A stretch of 16,257 nucleotides of DNA from positions 105,619 to 121,875 of the forward strand of contig DGAD01000022.1 of the NCBI GenBank assembly GCA_002382805.1. Reading direction: 5' to 3'. Position numbers and translations under genes: made by a program. How positions within the stretch are numbered: the stretch's first letter is position 1; every line of letters begins with the position of its first letter. The DNA is from Clostridiales bacterium UBA4039 (GTDB taxonomy: Bacteria > Bacillota > Clostridia > Lachnospirales > Vallitaleaceae). Positions 1-6,603 of this stretch are shown piece by piece. The notes under the pieces were generated by a model, which saw only the letters and a program-made list of their open reading frames with translations, searched no databases and had not been told where the DNA came from.

Positions 1-18
1 CGTCTTTTTGTCTTATAG

Positions 19-267
19 CTATATAATGTCTATTTTTCCTTCATATAATTCTTCAACTGCACAAGATAATTCTTTAATACGAACAGGGTTTTTCTTTGCT
101 TTAAAATCATCTTCTCTTTCTTCAAATGATTGATTCTCTTCGATTAATTGACGTGCACGCTTGGATGTTGCAATAATCACCGAATATCGACTCTTTACTT
201 TGATACCACTTTCTTCACTACGATCATTAATAACGCCCATTAAATCAGAATAAGATGGATGTAACAT
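19..267 (-). CDS. rpoZ: DNA-directed RNA polymerase omega subunit
   Basis: Omega is the small RNA polymerase subunit that helps assemble and stabilise beta-prime. The 82-residue product begins MLHPSYSDLM and contains SRYSVIIATSKRARQL, the conserved omega core (about residues 26-42), followed by a charged middle and the VEELYEGKI tail typical of Firmicutes omega. Its length is normal. The ATG is preceded by an AAAGGAG-type ribosome binding site. It starts 13 bases after gmk stops, so it is the last visible gene of a yicC-gmk-rpoZ operon, a widespread arrangement in Firmicutes. Only 18 bases lie downstream in the window and no terminator is visible there, so the operon may continue. Identification is secure from motif, size and context. 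Confidence 0.95.
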   Translation of the reverse strand: MLHPSYSDLMGVINDRSEESGIKVKSRYSVIIATSKRARQLIEENQSFEEREDDFKAKKNPVRIKELSCAVEELYEGKIDII

Positions 268-280
268 AGGTATGCTCCTT

Positions 281-907
281 TCAATTTATAATGCTTTGTA
301 ACTCTTTTTTCAATTTATCAATTAGATTTTCGTAATGCTTCACCTTTAAATGTTCTGCATTGCGAATATTTTCTAACATATTTACACTATCTGGAAGCTG
401 ATCATTAACCAAAATATAATCATAATGTGGTATCAAATCAACTTCTTCACACGAACGTCGCAACCTATTTTTTATAACTTCTGCCGTCTCGGTTCCACGA
501 CCAAACAAGCGATCTTCAAGATCTTTTGCATGCGGCGGAACAACAAAAATCAAAATGGCTTCTTCATACATACGCTTCACTTGCAATGCACCTTGCATCT
601 CTATCTCAAGTATTACATCATGCCCTTGTTCTAGCTGTTTCATAACAAAACTCTTAGGCGTTCCATAATAATTATTAACATATGACGCATATTCAATCAT
701 ATCTCCATTATCAATCATATGTTCAAACTTTTCTCGTGAAATATAATAATAATGAACACCGTCTTGTTCACCTTGGCGCATTTCTCTTGTTGTTGCTGAA
801 ACAGATAATCGCACATCCTCATTGCGATTAATAAACTCCTTAACGATTGTTCCTTTTCCCGCTCCTGAAAATCCGGAAACAATTAAAAGCAATCCTTTTT
901 TTTCCAT
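281..907 (-). CDS. gmk: Guanylate kinase
   Basis: Converts GMP plus ATP to GDP plus ADP in the cytoplasm, feeding GTP, dGTP and (p)ppGpp synthesis. The 208-residue product has a P-loop at residues 12-20 (GFSGAGKGT), the GMP-binding segment SVSATTREMRQGEQDGVHYYYIS, and the downstream EIEMQGALQVK and lid-region arginines (RGTETAEVIKNRLRR) of the family. Length matches bacterial Gmk. The ATG has ACGGAGT upstream at good spacing. It lies 19 bases after yicC and 13 bases before rpoZ, so the three are almost certainly cotranscribed from the promoter at 1839-1867. Many Firmicutes carry the short remA gene between yicC and gmk; here the gap is too small for one. Purine supply next to a polymerase subunit is the conserved arrangement. 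Confidence 0.97.
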   Translation of the reverse strand: MEKKGLLLIVSGFSGAGKGTIVKEFINRNEDVRLSVSATTREMRQGEQDGVHYYYISREKFEHMIDNGDMIEYASYVNNYYGTPKSFVMKQLEQGHDVILEIEMQGALQVKRMYEEAILIFVVPPHAKDLEDRLFGRGTETAEVIKNRLRRSCEEVDLIPHYDYILVNDQLPDSVNMLENIRNAEHLKVKHYENLIDKLKKELQSIIN

Positions 908-926
908 TTCAAACTCCGTTCTAATA

Positions 927-1808
927 TTATTCTATATTCTGTATTTGCTCTCTAACTTTTTCAATAAGGGTTTTAAGCTCAATACCATGATTTGATACTT
1001 CAATATTATTGGCTTTACTCAAGACGGTATTTGCCTCTCGGTTCATTTCCTGTGAGATAAAGTCTAACTTACGCCCAATAGCTTCATCGGCATCTAATGT
1101 ATCGCGCATGTGTTTTATGTGACTTTCCAAACGAACTATTTCTTCGTCAATACAGCTCTTATCTGCATATATTGCAACTTCCATTGCAATGCGTTCAGGA
1201 TCGATAAGTGCTTGATCTGTAAGTTCAGATATACGTTCTGTCAACTTAATACGATAATCTTCAATAACTTTTGGCGTGATTGACTTAAGTTGCTCAACAT
1301 ATTCTAACATATCACTTAGTTTTAATTTTAAATCTGACTTTAGCATTTGTCCTTCTTTTGATCGCGTTTCTTTTATATTGCTTAATGCTATTCGAAGCGA
1401 TTCAAATGCTAGATTTTCAATAATTTCTTCTTCGCACTGATCTTGCTCTTCCAAAACAAGCACTTCTGGGTATCTAGATAAATGCGAAACTTTAATATCA
1501 TTTTCAATGTGAAATTCTTGGCTTATTTGCTTAAACTGATCCATATATTGCTCAGCCAAATTTTTATTATACCTAATACTGTTTGCTTTGTCACTTCGAT
1601 CGTCATAATTAATAAACACATCGATTTTACCACGATGAATTTCTTCTTTAATGATGTTCTTCAACTTATTTTCAATATGAAAAAGGACTTTTGGCATACG
1701 AATATTAATATCACAGTAACGATGATTCACACTTTTCATTTCAATCGTTATTGTTCGATTATTATTGACAGCTTCACCCCGTCCAAAACCTGTCATACTT
1801 CTAATCAT
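927..1808 (-). CDS. yicC: YicC/YloC family endoribonuclease
   Basis: Member of the YicC/YloC family, whose characterised members act as endoribonucleases or promote decay of small RNAs. The 293-residue product opens with the signature MIRSMTGFGRGEA and MKSVNHRYCDINIRMP, and closes with the conserved C-terminal block DFISQEMNREANTVLSKANN...LKTLIEKVREQIQNIE, so both family domains are present and full length. The ATG at 1808 follows GAGGAAAATT, a well-spaced ribosome binding site. It is the first gene after a strong sigma-A-like promoter (1839-1867) and the probable head of the yicC-gmk-rpoZ operon. The family assignment is firm; RNA targets in this organism cannot be read from sequence. B. subtilis calls the orthologue yloC. 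Confidence 0.93.
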   Translation of the reverse strand: MIRSMTGFGRGEAVNNNRTITIEMKSVNHRYCDINIRMPKVLFHIENKLKNIIKEEIHRGKIDVFINYDDRSDKANSIRYNKNLAEQYMDQFKQISQEFHIENDIKVSHLSRYPEVLVLEEQDQCEEEIIENLAFESLRIALSNIKETRSKEGQMLKSDLKLKLSDMLEYVEQLKSITPKVIEDYRIKLTERISELTDQALIDPERIAMEVAIYADKSCIDEEIVRLESHIKHMRDTLDADEAIGRKLDFISQEMNREANTVLSKANNIEVSNHGIELKTLIEKVREQIQNIE

Positions 1809-1838
1809 AATTTTCCTCTTTTCTTAGGTTTCTTTAGT

Positions 1839-1867
1839 ATTATACATGAGGTGCTAACATTCGTCAA
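1839..1867 (-). promoter_or_regulatory. Sigma-A promoter of yicC-gmk-rpoZ
   Basis: On the minus strand, TTGACG (1862-1867) is separated by exactly 17 bases from TATAAT (1839-1844). This is a near-consensus housekeeping promoter, five of six at -35 and six of six at -10. It begins just after the stop codon of the upstream radical SAM gene and would give a leader of roughly 25 nt before the yicC ATG. It implies that yicC-gmk-rpoZ can be transcribed independently of the genes upstream. Confidence 0.82.
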
Positions 1868-1872
1868 CAGAC

Positions 1873-3762
1873 CTACTTTTTCTTCTTATGAAGATTACGA
1901 ATCGTCTTTTTCTTCCCTTTTTTATTTGGTGTTTTGGCTGTACGTTGATTCGTCTTGATGTTCTTGGTGTAATTGCCTTTAGCATAGATTAAGCATTTTT
2001 TAGCCGAACCAATCAAATCTTCTCGCCCGGCTATAATCAGTGCTTCTTGAACTAGGCGGTAGTTTTTAGGATTCCGATACTGAATCAAAGCCCTTTGCAT
2101 GGCTTTTTCATGAGGATTTTTTGCCACATAAACGGATTGTCCCGTTCGCGGGTCAATTTCGGTATAATACATGACTGTTGACATCGTACTTGGTGTTGGA
2201 TAAAAGTCTTGTACCTGCTGAGGAACAATGTTTTCAGCATGCAAAAATTCCGCTAAAGTAATTGCGTCATCAATTGTTGACCCTGGGTGTGAAGACATGA
2301 GATAAGGTACAATAAATTGCTTTTTCCCATAGTGCATATTTAATTGATTGTATTTTTGGGTAAACTCTTTATAGACTTTATGATGTGGTTTTCCCATATA
2401 ATCTAAAACTCGGTTTGATACATGTTCTGGCGCTACTTTTAGTTGACCGCTAATATGATGTTGAACCAATTCTTTGAAAAAAGTATCGTCCTTATCGTAG
2501 AGCAAATAGTCAAACCGAATTCCTGAACGCACAAAGACTTTTTTTATCTTCGGGAGTTCGCGCATTTTTCTAAGCAACTGCAAATAATCGGAATGATCAA
2601 CGGTCATTTGTTTACAAGGATCTGAGCCCAAGCAGTTTTTATTCTTACATGGTCCTACTGTTAATTGTTTTTCGCATGATGGTGCTCGAAAGTTCGCCGT
2701 AGGTCCGCCTACATCATGTATATATCCTTTAAAATTCACATCCCATGAGATCGCCTGCGCCTCTCGTAGAATTGACGCATGCGATCTTGCTTGTATTGTA
2801 CGCCCTTGATGGAAGGTCAATGCACAGAAGTTACAATTTCCAAAACAGCCTCGATTACTAATTACGCTAAATTGTACCTCTTCAATCGCCGGCACACTTT
2901 CTGTGTACATCGGATGGACTTCTCGGGTATATGGGAGACTATAATAATAGTCAAACTCAGATTCCGTTACTGGAGCCATAGGGGGATTAACAACAACATA
3001 GCTATTTGAATCATACGATTCAACAAGTGTTTTCCCAAGTGCAAAATTTCCCTCTTGGGTTTGGGTTAAGAAACTTTGTGCATATTTTTTCTTATCTTGA
3101 AGCAAGCTGGGATATGAAGGCAATTCAATATAGTCCACTAGATTTTCCAATGTTTTTTTTCGATAAGCCGTTCCTTTAATATATCCTATTTCTTCAATCG
3201 GTATCCCATTGTCCAATGATGAGGCAATATCTAAAATAGCCTTCTCGCCCATTCCATAGACAAGAATGTCCGCAGCTGAGTCAAGTAAAATTGAGCGTCG
3301 CAATTTATTGTCCCAATAATCGTAGTGAGCTAATCGCCTTAGACTTGCTTCAATCCCACCCAAAATAATCGGCGTCTTTTTATAGGTTTGGCGAATAAGA
3401 TTCCCATAAACAATCGTTGCTCGGTCAGGGCGCGCCCCCGCTTTTCCTCCCGGTGTATAGGCATCATGATCTCGGCGTCGTTTTGCAACCGAATAATGAT
3501 TAACCATGGAGTCGATATTCCCACCAGAAACCAAAAATGCAAGACGTGGCTCCCCGAGAGTCGTAACTGAGTTAGGGTCTTTCCAGTCCGGCTGGGCAAT
3601 AATACCAACACTATATCCGTTGGCTTCAAGCAGTCTTGAAATAATTGCAATCCCAAAAGAAGGGTGATCCACGTAGGCATCTCCACTTACAAAAACAAAA
3701 TCAAAGATATCGATACCTTTTTCTTTTCCTTCTTCACGTGTTGTTGGTAAAAATCGATTCAT
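1873..3762 (-). CDS. YgiQ family radical SAM protein
   Basis: A 629-residue member of the YgiQ/UPF0313 radical SAM family; the reaction of this family is not established, so no substrate is proposed. The N-terminal region (MNRFLPTTREE...) is the conserved YgiQ N-terminal domain. The radical SAM cluster motif CxxxCxxC is at C306, C310 and C313 (GCFGNCNFC), binding a 4Fe-4S cluster and S-adenosylmethionine. A second cysteine group typical of the family follows at about C363, C372, C377 and C383. The C-terminal 35 or so residues are lysine-rich and probably disordered. The ATG follows GAAAGGAATATAATAG. It begins 3 bases after the HAD gene ends, indicating cotranscription. The TAG stop abuts the promoter of the next operon. 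Confidence 0.92.
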   Translation of the reverse strand: MNRFLPTTREEGKEKGIDIFDFVFVSGDAYVDHPSFGIAIISRLLEANGYSVGIIAQPDWKDPNSVTTLGEPRLAFLVSGGNIDSMVNHYSVAKRRRDHDAYTPGGKAGARPDRATIVYGNLIRQTYKKTPIILGGIEASLRRLAHYDYWDNKLRRSILLDSAADILVYGMGEKAILDIASSLDNGIPIEEIGYIKGTAYRKKTLENLVDYIELPSYPSLLQDKKKYAQSFLTQTQEGNFALGKTLVESYDSNSYVVVNPPMAPVTESEFDYYYSLPYTREVHPMYTESVPAIEEVQFSVISNRGCFGNCNFCALTFHQGRTIQARSHASILREAQAISWDVNFKGYIHDVGGPTANFRAPSCEKQLTVGPCKNKNCLGSDPCKQMTVDHSDYLQLLRKMRELPKIKKVFVRSGIRFDYLLYDKDDTFFKELVQHHISGQLKVAPEHVSNRVLDYMGKPHHKVYKEFTQKYNQLNMHYGKKQFIVPYLMSSHPGSTIDDAITLAEFLHAENIVPQQVQDFYPTPSTMSTVMYYTEIDPRTGQSVYVAKNPHEKAMQRALIQYRNPKNYRLVQEALIIAGREDLIGSAKKCLIYAKGNYTKNIKTNQRTAKTPNKKGKKKTIRNLHKKKK

Positions 3763-3765
3763 CTA

Positions 3766-4431
3766 TTATATTCCTTTCAATAAAACCTGAATTGCTTCAT
3801 TATATGTATAAATGAAAAAATCAGATAATTCACGTTTTTCTTCAGCGAGTTCTTTGCTAAAATCATCATCAATAGCAACAACTCGCATGCCAGCCCTTTT
3901 TGCTGCTAACAATCCATTAGGTATGTCTTCAAACACAATACATTCCGATGGATGAACACCTAAATCTTGTGCAACTTTCAGGAAAATATCTGGATGTGGC
4001 TTTCCTTTATTAACTTCACAAGATGTTCGAACAGAATCAAAGTGGGATTCAAGCGCATACTTTTGAACAATCATTTGTGCTAGTTCTTTTGAATTACTTG
4101 TTCCAATCCCCAACTTAATATCACGGTCACGCAAATGTTGTATAAATTCCAATACATTTTCTTTTAACGGTACTTTATTTTGATAATAGTCTGCTGCCAT
4201 TGTATTCCATTCTTCTTTAATGGTTTCAACATCATCTTCAATGACAAAGCGCTTTTTAAAATATGCTGCAGTTTCTGAAAAGCTCATTCCTTCGATGGAT
4301 TCTTGCAAATCCTCTGGTAATTCAAGATTATGCTTGGCTAAATAGTCTATATCGATGGTTTTCCATAGCCACATAGAGTCAACCAATGTTCCATCCATAT
4401 CAAAGATAGCTGCTTTTATTTTATCAAACAT
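3766..4431 (-). CDS. HAD family hydrolase, beta-phosphoglucomutase-like
   Basis: Haloacid dehalogenase superfamily phosphatase or phosphomutase, 221 residues. Motif I is FDMDGTLVDS, with nucleophile D11 and acid/base D13. Motif II is at GTSNS (T111/S112), motif III lysine at K144 (NKGKPHP), and motif IV acidic residues at E168-D169 (VFEDIPNG). A helical cap (about residues 18-85) lies between motifs I and II, placing it in subfamily IA together with beta-phosphoglucomutases, phosphoglycolate phosphatases and pyrophosphatases. The exact substrate cannot be chosen from sequence. The ATG is preceded by AAGAGGTGAAAG. It sits 10 bases after the pseudouridine synthase and 3 bases before the radical SAM gene, so it is inside an operon. 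Confidence 0.88.
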   Translation of the reverse strand: MFDKIKAAIFDMDGTLVDSMWLWKTIDIDYLAKHNLELPEDLQESIEGMSFSETAAYFKKRFVIEDDVETIKEEWNTMAADYYQNKVPLKENVLEFIQHLRDRDIKLGIGTSNSKELAQMIVQKYALESHFDSVRTSCEVNKGKPHPDIFLKVAQDLGVHPSECIVFEDIPNGLLAAKRAGMRVVAIDDDFSKELAEEKRELSDFFIYTYNEAIQVLLKGI

Positions 4432-4441
4432 CTTTCACCTC

Positions 4442-5176
4442 TTATTTTCTTTCACGTAATTGCAATATTTCTTCTTGTGTCAATTCGCGATATTCACCTT
4501 CACCTAATTGAACATCGAGTTTTACACCGCCCATCTGAACCCTTTTTAGTTCAAGCACTTCACATTCACAGGCACTAAACATACGTTTAATCTGATGATA
4601 TTTTCCTTCTTGAATAACCACTTCAACATCATATGGTTGCTCTGTACCCTCTATTTTTTTTAACGTCGCGGGTTGTGTTTTATATCCATCATCAAGTTCT
4701 ATCCCCACATAAAATGCATCAATAATGCTTTGGGTAATTTCCTTATCAAGCTTTGCGTAGTATGTTTTATTCACATGTTTTTTTGGTGCTAACAAATCAT
4801 GCGCCAATTGCCCATCATCTGTTATAATCAAAAGTCCTGTTGTATCTTTATCCAATCGTCCCACCGGAAATAAATGACGTTTTTGTGGATGTTCAATATA
4901 ATCCATAACCACTTTATGGTGTTTATCCTCAGTTGCTGTAATACAATTTTTAGGTTTATTGAGCATCAAGTAAACCCCTGATTGGTACATTACCTTTTGT
5001 CCATCACATTCTATATCGTCAATAATAGCATCTATCTTCACATCTATTTTTTTAATTACCGTTCCATTGATATGAACATTACCTTTTTGAATAAGCTTTC
5101 GAACATCTCTTCTGCTTCCAATTCCTTGATTGCTCAAGAATTTATCAATTCGCATTATTGTACTTTTTTCTTTCAT
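4442..5176 (-). CDS. RsuA-type rRNA pseudouridine synthase
   Basis: Isomerises a uridine to pseudouridine in ribosomal RNA; the family includes RsuA (16S) and RluB/E/F (23S). The product has an N-terminal S4 RNA-binding domain (about residues 8-60, MRIDKFLSNQGIGSRRDVRKL) and a catalytic domain with VGRLDKDTTGLLIITDDG, where D109 is the predicted catalytic aspartate, followed by HVNKTYYAKL and the EGKYHQIKRM motif. At 244 residues it is closest in size to RsuA. An in-frame ATG at 5236 would lengthen the protein, but that start lies inside a terminator-like hairpin. The ATG at 5176 has ACGAGGAAAAAG in front and gives a normal N-terminus, so it is preferred; 5155 is another in-frame ATG. No promoter was seen directly upstream. 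Confidence 0.92.
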   Translation of the reverse strand: MKEKSTIMRIDKFLSNQGIGSRRDVRKLIQKGNVHINGTVIKKIDVKIDAIIDDIECDGQKVMYQSGVYLMLNKPKNCITATEDKHHKVVMDYIEHPQKRHLFPVGRLDKDTTGLLIITDDGQLAHDLLAPKKHVNKTYYAKLDKEITQSIIDAFYVGIELDDGYKTQPATLKKIEGTEQPYDVEVVIQEGKYHQIKRMFSACECEVLELKRVQMGGVKLDVQLGEGEYRELTQEEILQLRERK

Positions 5177-5216
5177 CTTTTTCCTCGTTTTCCATTTGTC
5201 CTTTTGAACCAAATAT

Positions 5217-5243
5217 AAAACCAATGGATTGTCCATTGGCTTT
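5217..5243 (-). terminator. Hairpin/attenuator after the alarmone synthetase
   Basis: On the minus strand CCAATGG, a 5-base loop and CCATTGG form a perfect 7-bp stem (5221-5239), extendable to 11 bp by a G-U and three A-U pairs. The stem overlaps the TAA stop of the alarmone synthetase. The 3' side reads TTTT then ATATTT, so the U-tract is short and broken. It could be a weak terminator or attenuator that reduces readthrough into the pseudouridine synthase gene. Confidence 0.55.
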
Positions 5244-6045
5244 ATAAACTCTGCACTCGATATACTTCTGCAATATTATCTAAGTGTTTGTTAAATGCAA
5301 CAAGCTTATCAAGATTTCCTTCTTCCCATAACCGGTAAAATTCATCTTGCAATTGATCAAGCTCATGCACATCATCACACTTTTTCTTAATGTTTTGTAG
5401 ATTATTCAAAATATCCGCAATAATATTTGACTTGTACTGGAATGAACTCTGCGCATCCATGATTTCATCCCGAATCTTTGACATCTCTTGGTCGAGCATA
5501 TGCGCTGCTTCTGCCGAACGAATCAAGCGGTTTTGAATAGCAACCGGAATATTATGCCCATATTTATATTGAAGTGAATGCTCAATCGTCGCCCAAAAAT
5601 TCATAGCAAGGGTACGTATTTGTATCTCTGCTTGTATCCTCTTTTCCCCTAATGCAGTATGTACATTATAATATACTATAACATGGTAACTACGATAGCC
5701 ACTTTTTTTTGTGTTTTGGACGTAATCTTTTTCATACTTTACTTGCATATCATTACGTGCATGAATCAATTGCACCACACGATCAATATCTTCAACAAAT
5801 TGACAAATAATCCGTATCCCCGCAATATCCTCAATTTCTTCTTCTATATAGGACATATTTAGTTGTTTCTTTTTTGCTTTATCTAAAATACTAGATATTT
5901 TTTTTACGCGTCCTGTTACAAATTCAATCGGTGAATAGGTTCCAAGACGGCGACTTTCATTAACAATACTCTCAAACTTTATAACAAGTTCATTGACTGC
6001 TTGTTCATAAGGAATCAATATCTCCCGCCACATATAGGTTTCCAT
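5242..6045 (-). CDS. Small alarmone synthetase (GTP pyrophosphokinase, RelQ/YjbM-like)
   Basis: Transfers pyrophosphate from ATP to GDP or GTP to make (p)ppGpp, the stringent-response alarmone. The protein is essentially a lone RelA/SpoT synthetase domain. Visible motifs are GRVKKISSILDKAKKK (46-60), EDIAGIRI with metal-binding D73, KKSGYRSYH (113-121), AEIQIRT (139-145, E140 expected catalytic) and NFWATIEHSLQYKYG (149-163). No HD hydrolase, TGS or ACT domain is present, so it should only synthesise. At 267 residues it is longer than B. subtilis YjbM/YwaC (about 210); the extra length is a helical, charged C-terminal tail from about 200. An in-frame ATG at 6102 falls in the promoter; the ATG at 6045 follows AAGGAG at 7 bases and is preferred. 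It is divergent from rpsT. Confidence 0.9.
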   Translation of the reverse strand: METYMWREILIPYEQAVNELVIKFESIVNESRRLGTYSPIEFVTGRVKKISSILDKAKKKQLNMSYIEEEIEDIAGIRIICQFVEDIDRVVQLIHARNDMQVKYEKDYVQNTKKSGYRSYHVIVYYNVHTALGEKRIQAEIQIRTLAMNFWATIEHSLQYKYGHNIPVAIQNRLIRSAEAAHMLDQEMSKIRDEIMDAQSSFQYKSNIIADILNNLQNIKKKCDDVHELDQLQDEFYRLWEEGNLDKLVAFNKHLDNIAEVYRVQSL

Positions 6046-6073
6046 ACATCTTCTCCTTAAATAGTATATTCCT

Positions 6074-6102
6074 ATATTAACACAGAAAGGATTTTCTTTC
6101 AA
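6074..6102 (-). promoter_or_regulatory. Sigma-A-like promoter of the alarmone synthetase
   Basis: Minus-strand TTGAAA (6097-6102) and TAATAT (6074-6079) are 17 bases apart, giving a transcription start near 6067 and a leader of about 22 nt. This supports the downstream ATG at 6045 as the true start of the alarmone synthetase. It stands back to back with the rpsT promoter. Confidence 0.68.
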
Positions 6103-6126
6103 TTTGAATCTTTTTACAATTATCTG

Positions 6127-6155
6127 TTGACTTCTTGCGGTTTATACCTTAAAAT
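6127..6155 (+). promoter_or_regulatory. rpsT: Sigma-A-like promoter of rpsT
   Basis: TTGACT (6127-6132) and TAAAAT (6150-6155) are separated by 17 bases on the plus strand, predicting a start near 6162. That leaves a leader of about 115 nt before the rpsT ATG, long for a single ribosomal protein gene and consistent with leader-based control. Confidence 0.72.
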
Positions 6156-6217
6156 ATGTAGGTATGCAAATGTGATTGTATCGTAAGTTTCTACCCCACT
6201 AGATTCTTGCGTTTATC

Positions 6218-6273
6218 TTATTGTACTCACCCTCTATTTGTACAATAATATAAGAAATTTATTTTGGAGGTGA
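6218..6273 (+). promoter_or_regulatory. Candidate rpsT leader hairpin/pseudoknot masking the ribosome binding site
   Basis: A 9-bp perfect inverted repeat (TTATTGTAC at 6218-6226, GTACAATAA at 6240-6248) encloses a 13-base loop. The loop bases 6227-6235 (TCACCCTCT) can pair with the Shine-Dalgarno region 6266-6273 (GGAGGTGA), leaving one C bulged and one G-U pair. Together these would make an H-type pseudoknot that hides the ribosome binding site of S20. Both pairings are seen directly in the bases; a regulatory role, for example feedback by S20, is inference. I do not recognise it as a known leader family. Confidence 0.4.
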
Positions 6274-6277
6274 AATC

Positions 6278-6541
6278 ATGGCTAATATAAAATCTGCTAA
6301 AAAAAGAATTAAAGTTATCGCAACAAAAACGGCTCATAACAAAAGCATTAAATCACGCGTAAAGACAATTATTAAAAAAGTTGACGTCGCTGTAGCTAAT
6401 GGTGATAAAGCAGCTGCAAACGCAGCTCTTACTGAAGCAATCAAAGCTATTTCAAGCGCAACTTCTAAAGGTATTTTCCATAAAAATACAGCAGCAAGAA
6501 AGATTTCTATTTTAACTAAAGCTGTTAACGAATTAAAATAA
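6278..6541 (+). CDS. rpsT: 30S ribosomal protein S20
   Basis: S20 is a primary 16S rRNA-binding protein of the small subunit. The 87-residue, lysine- and alanine-rich product begins MANIKSAKKRIKV and includes NKSIKSRVKTIIKK and the KGIFHKNTAARKISILTKAVN signature near the C-terminus, all typical of S20. The ATG is preceded by TTTTGGAGGTGAAATC, a strong site. It is monocistronic: it has its own promoter, a leader of about 115 nt with possible structure, and an intrinsic terminator 13 bases after the stop. holA converges on it from the other side, the common Firmicutes comEC-holA-rpsT neighbourhood. The short leader-to-terminator unit fits a highly expressed, autonomously controlled gene. Confidence 0.97.
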   Translation: MANIKSAKKRIKVIATKTAHNKSIKSRVKTIIKKVDVAVANGDKAAANAALTEAIKAISSATSKGIFHKNTAARKISILTKAVNELK

Positions 6542-6554
6542 GCACATAAATATC

Positions 6555-6580
6555 AGCCACAGATTTTCTGTGGCTTTTTT
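6555..6580 (+). terminator. Intrinsic terminator of rpsT
   Basis: AGCCACAG (6555-6562), loop ATTTT, and CTGTGGCT (6568-6575) make a perfect 8-bp GC-rich stem followed by a run of T to 6580. It directly follows the rpsT stop. On the minus strand the stem is not followed by a T-run, so it mainly serves rpsT. Confidence 0.9.
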
Positions 6581-6603
6581 ATTATGCTTTTTTATCTGTA
6601 TAA

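Noticed and set aside
1482..1958. Plus-strand open frame of 158 codons opposite yicC and the end of the radical SAM gene
   Set aside because: Antisense to a full-length conserved gene, low-complexity hydrophobic translation rich in F, I, N and S, no ribosome binding site and no recognisable motif.
3339..3686. Minus-strand 115-codon frame within the radical SAM gene
   Set aside because: Overlaps the real conserved frame on the same strand, has no homologous motif and no start signal.
5177..5236. Longer start (ATG 5236) for the pseudouridine synthase
   Set aside because: It would translate through the hairpin at 5217-5243 and add residues outside the S4 domain; ATG 5176 has a better ribosome binding site.
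6046..6102. Longer start (ATG 6102) for the alarmone synthetase
   Set aside because: It falls within the predicted promoter; ATG 6045 has AAGGAG at correct spacing and gives the usual N-terminus.
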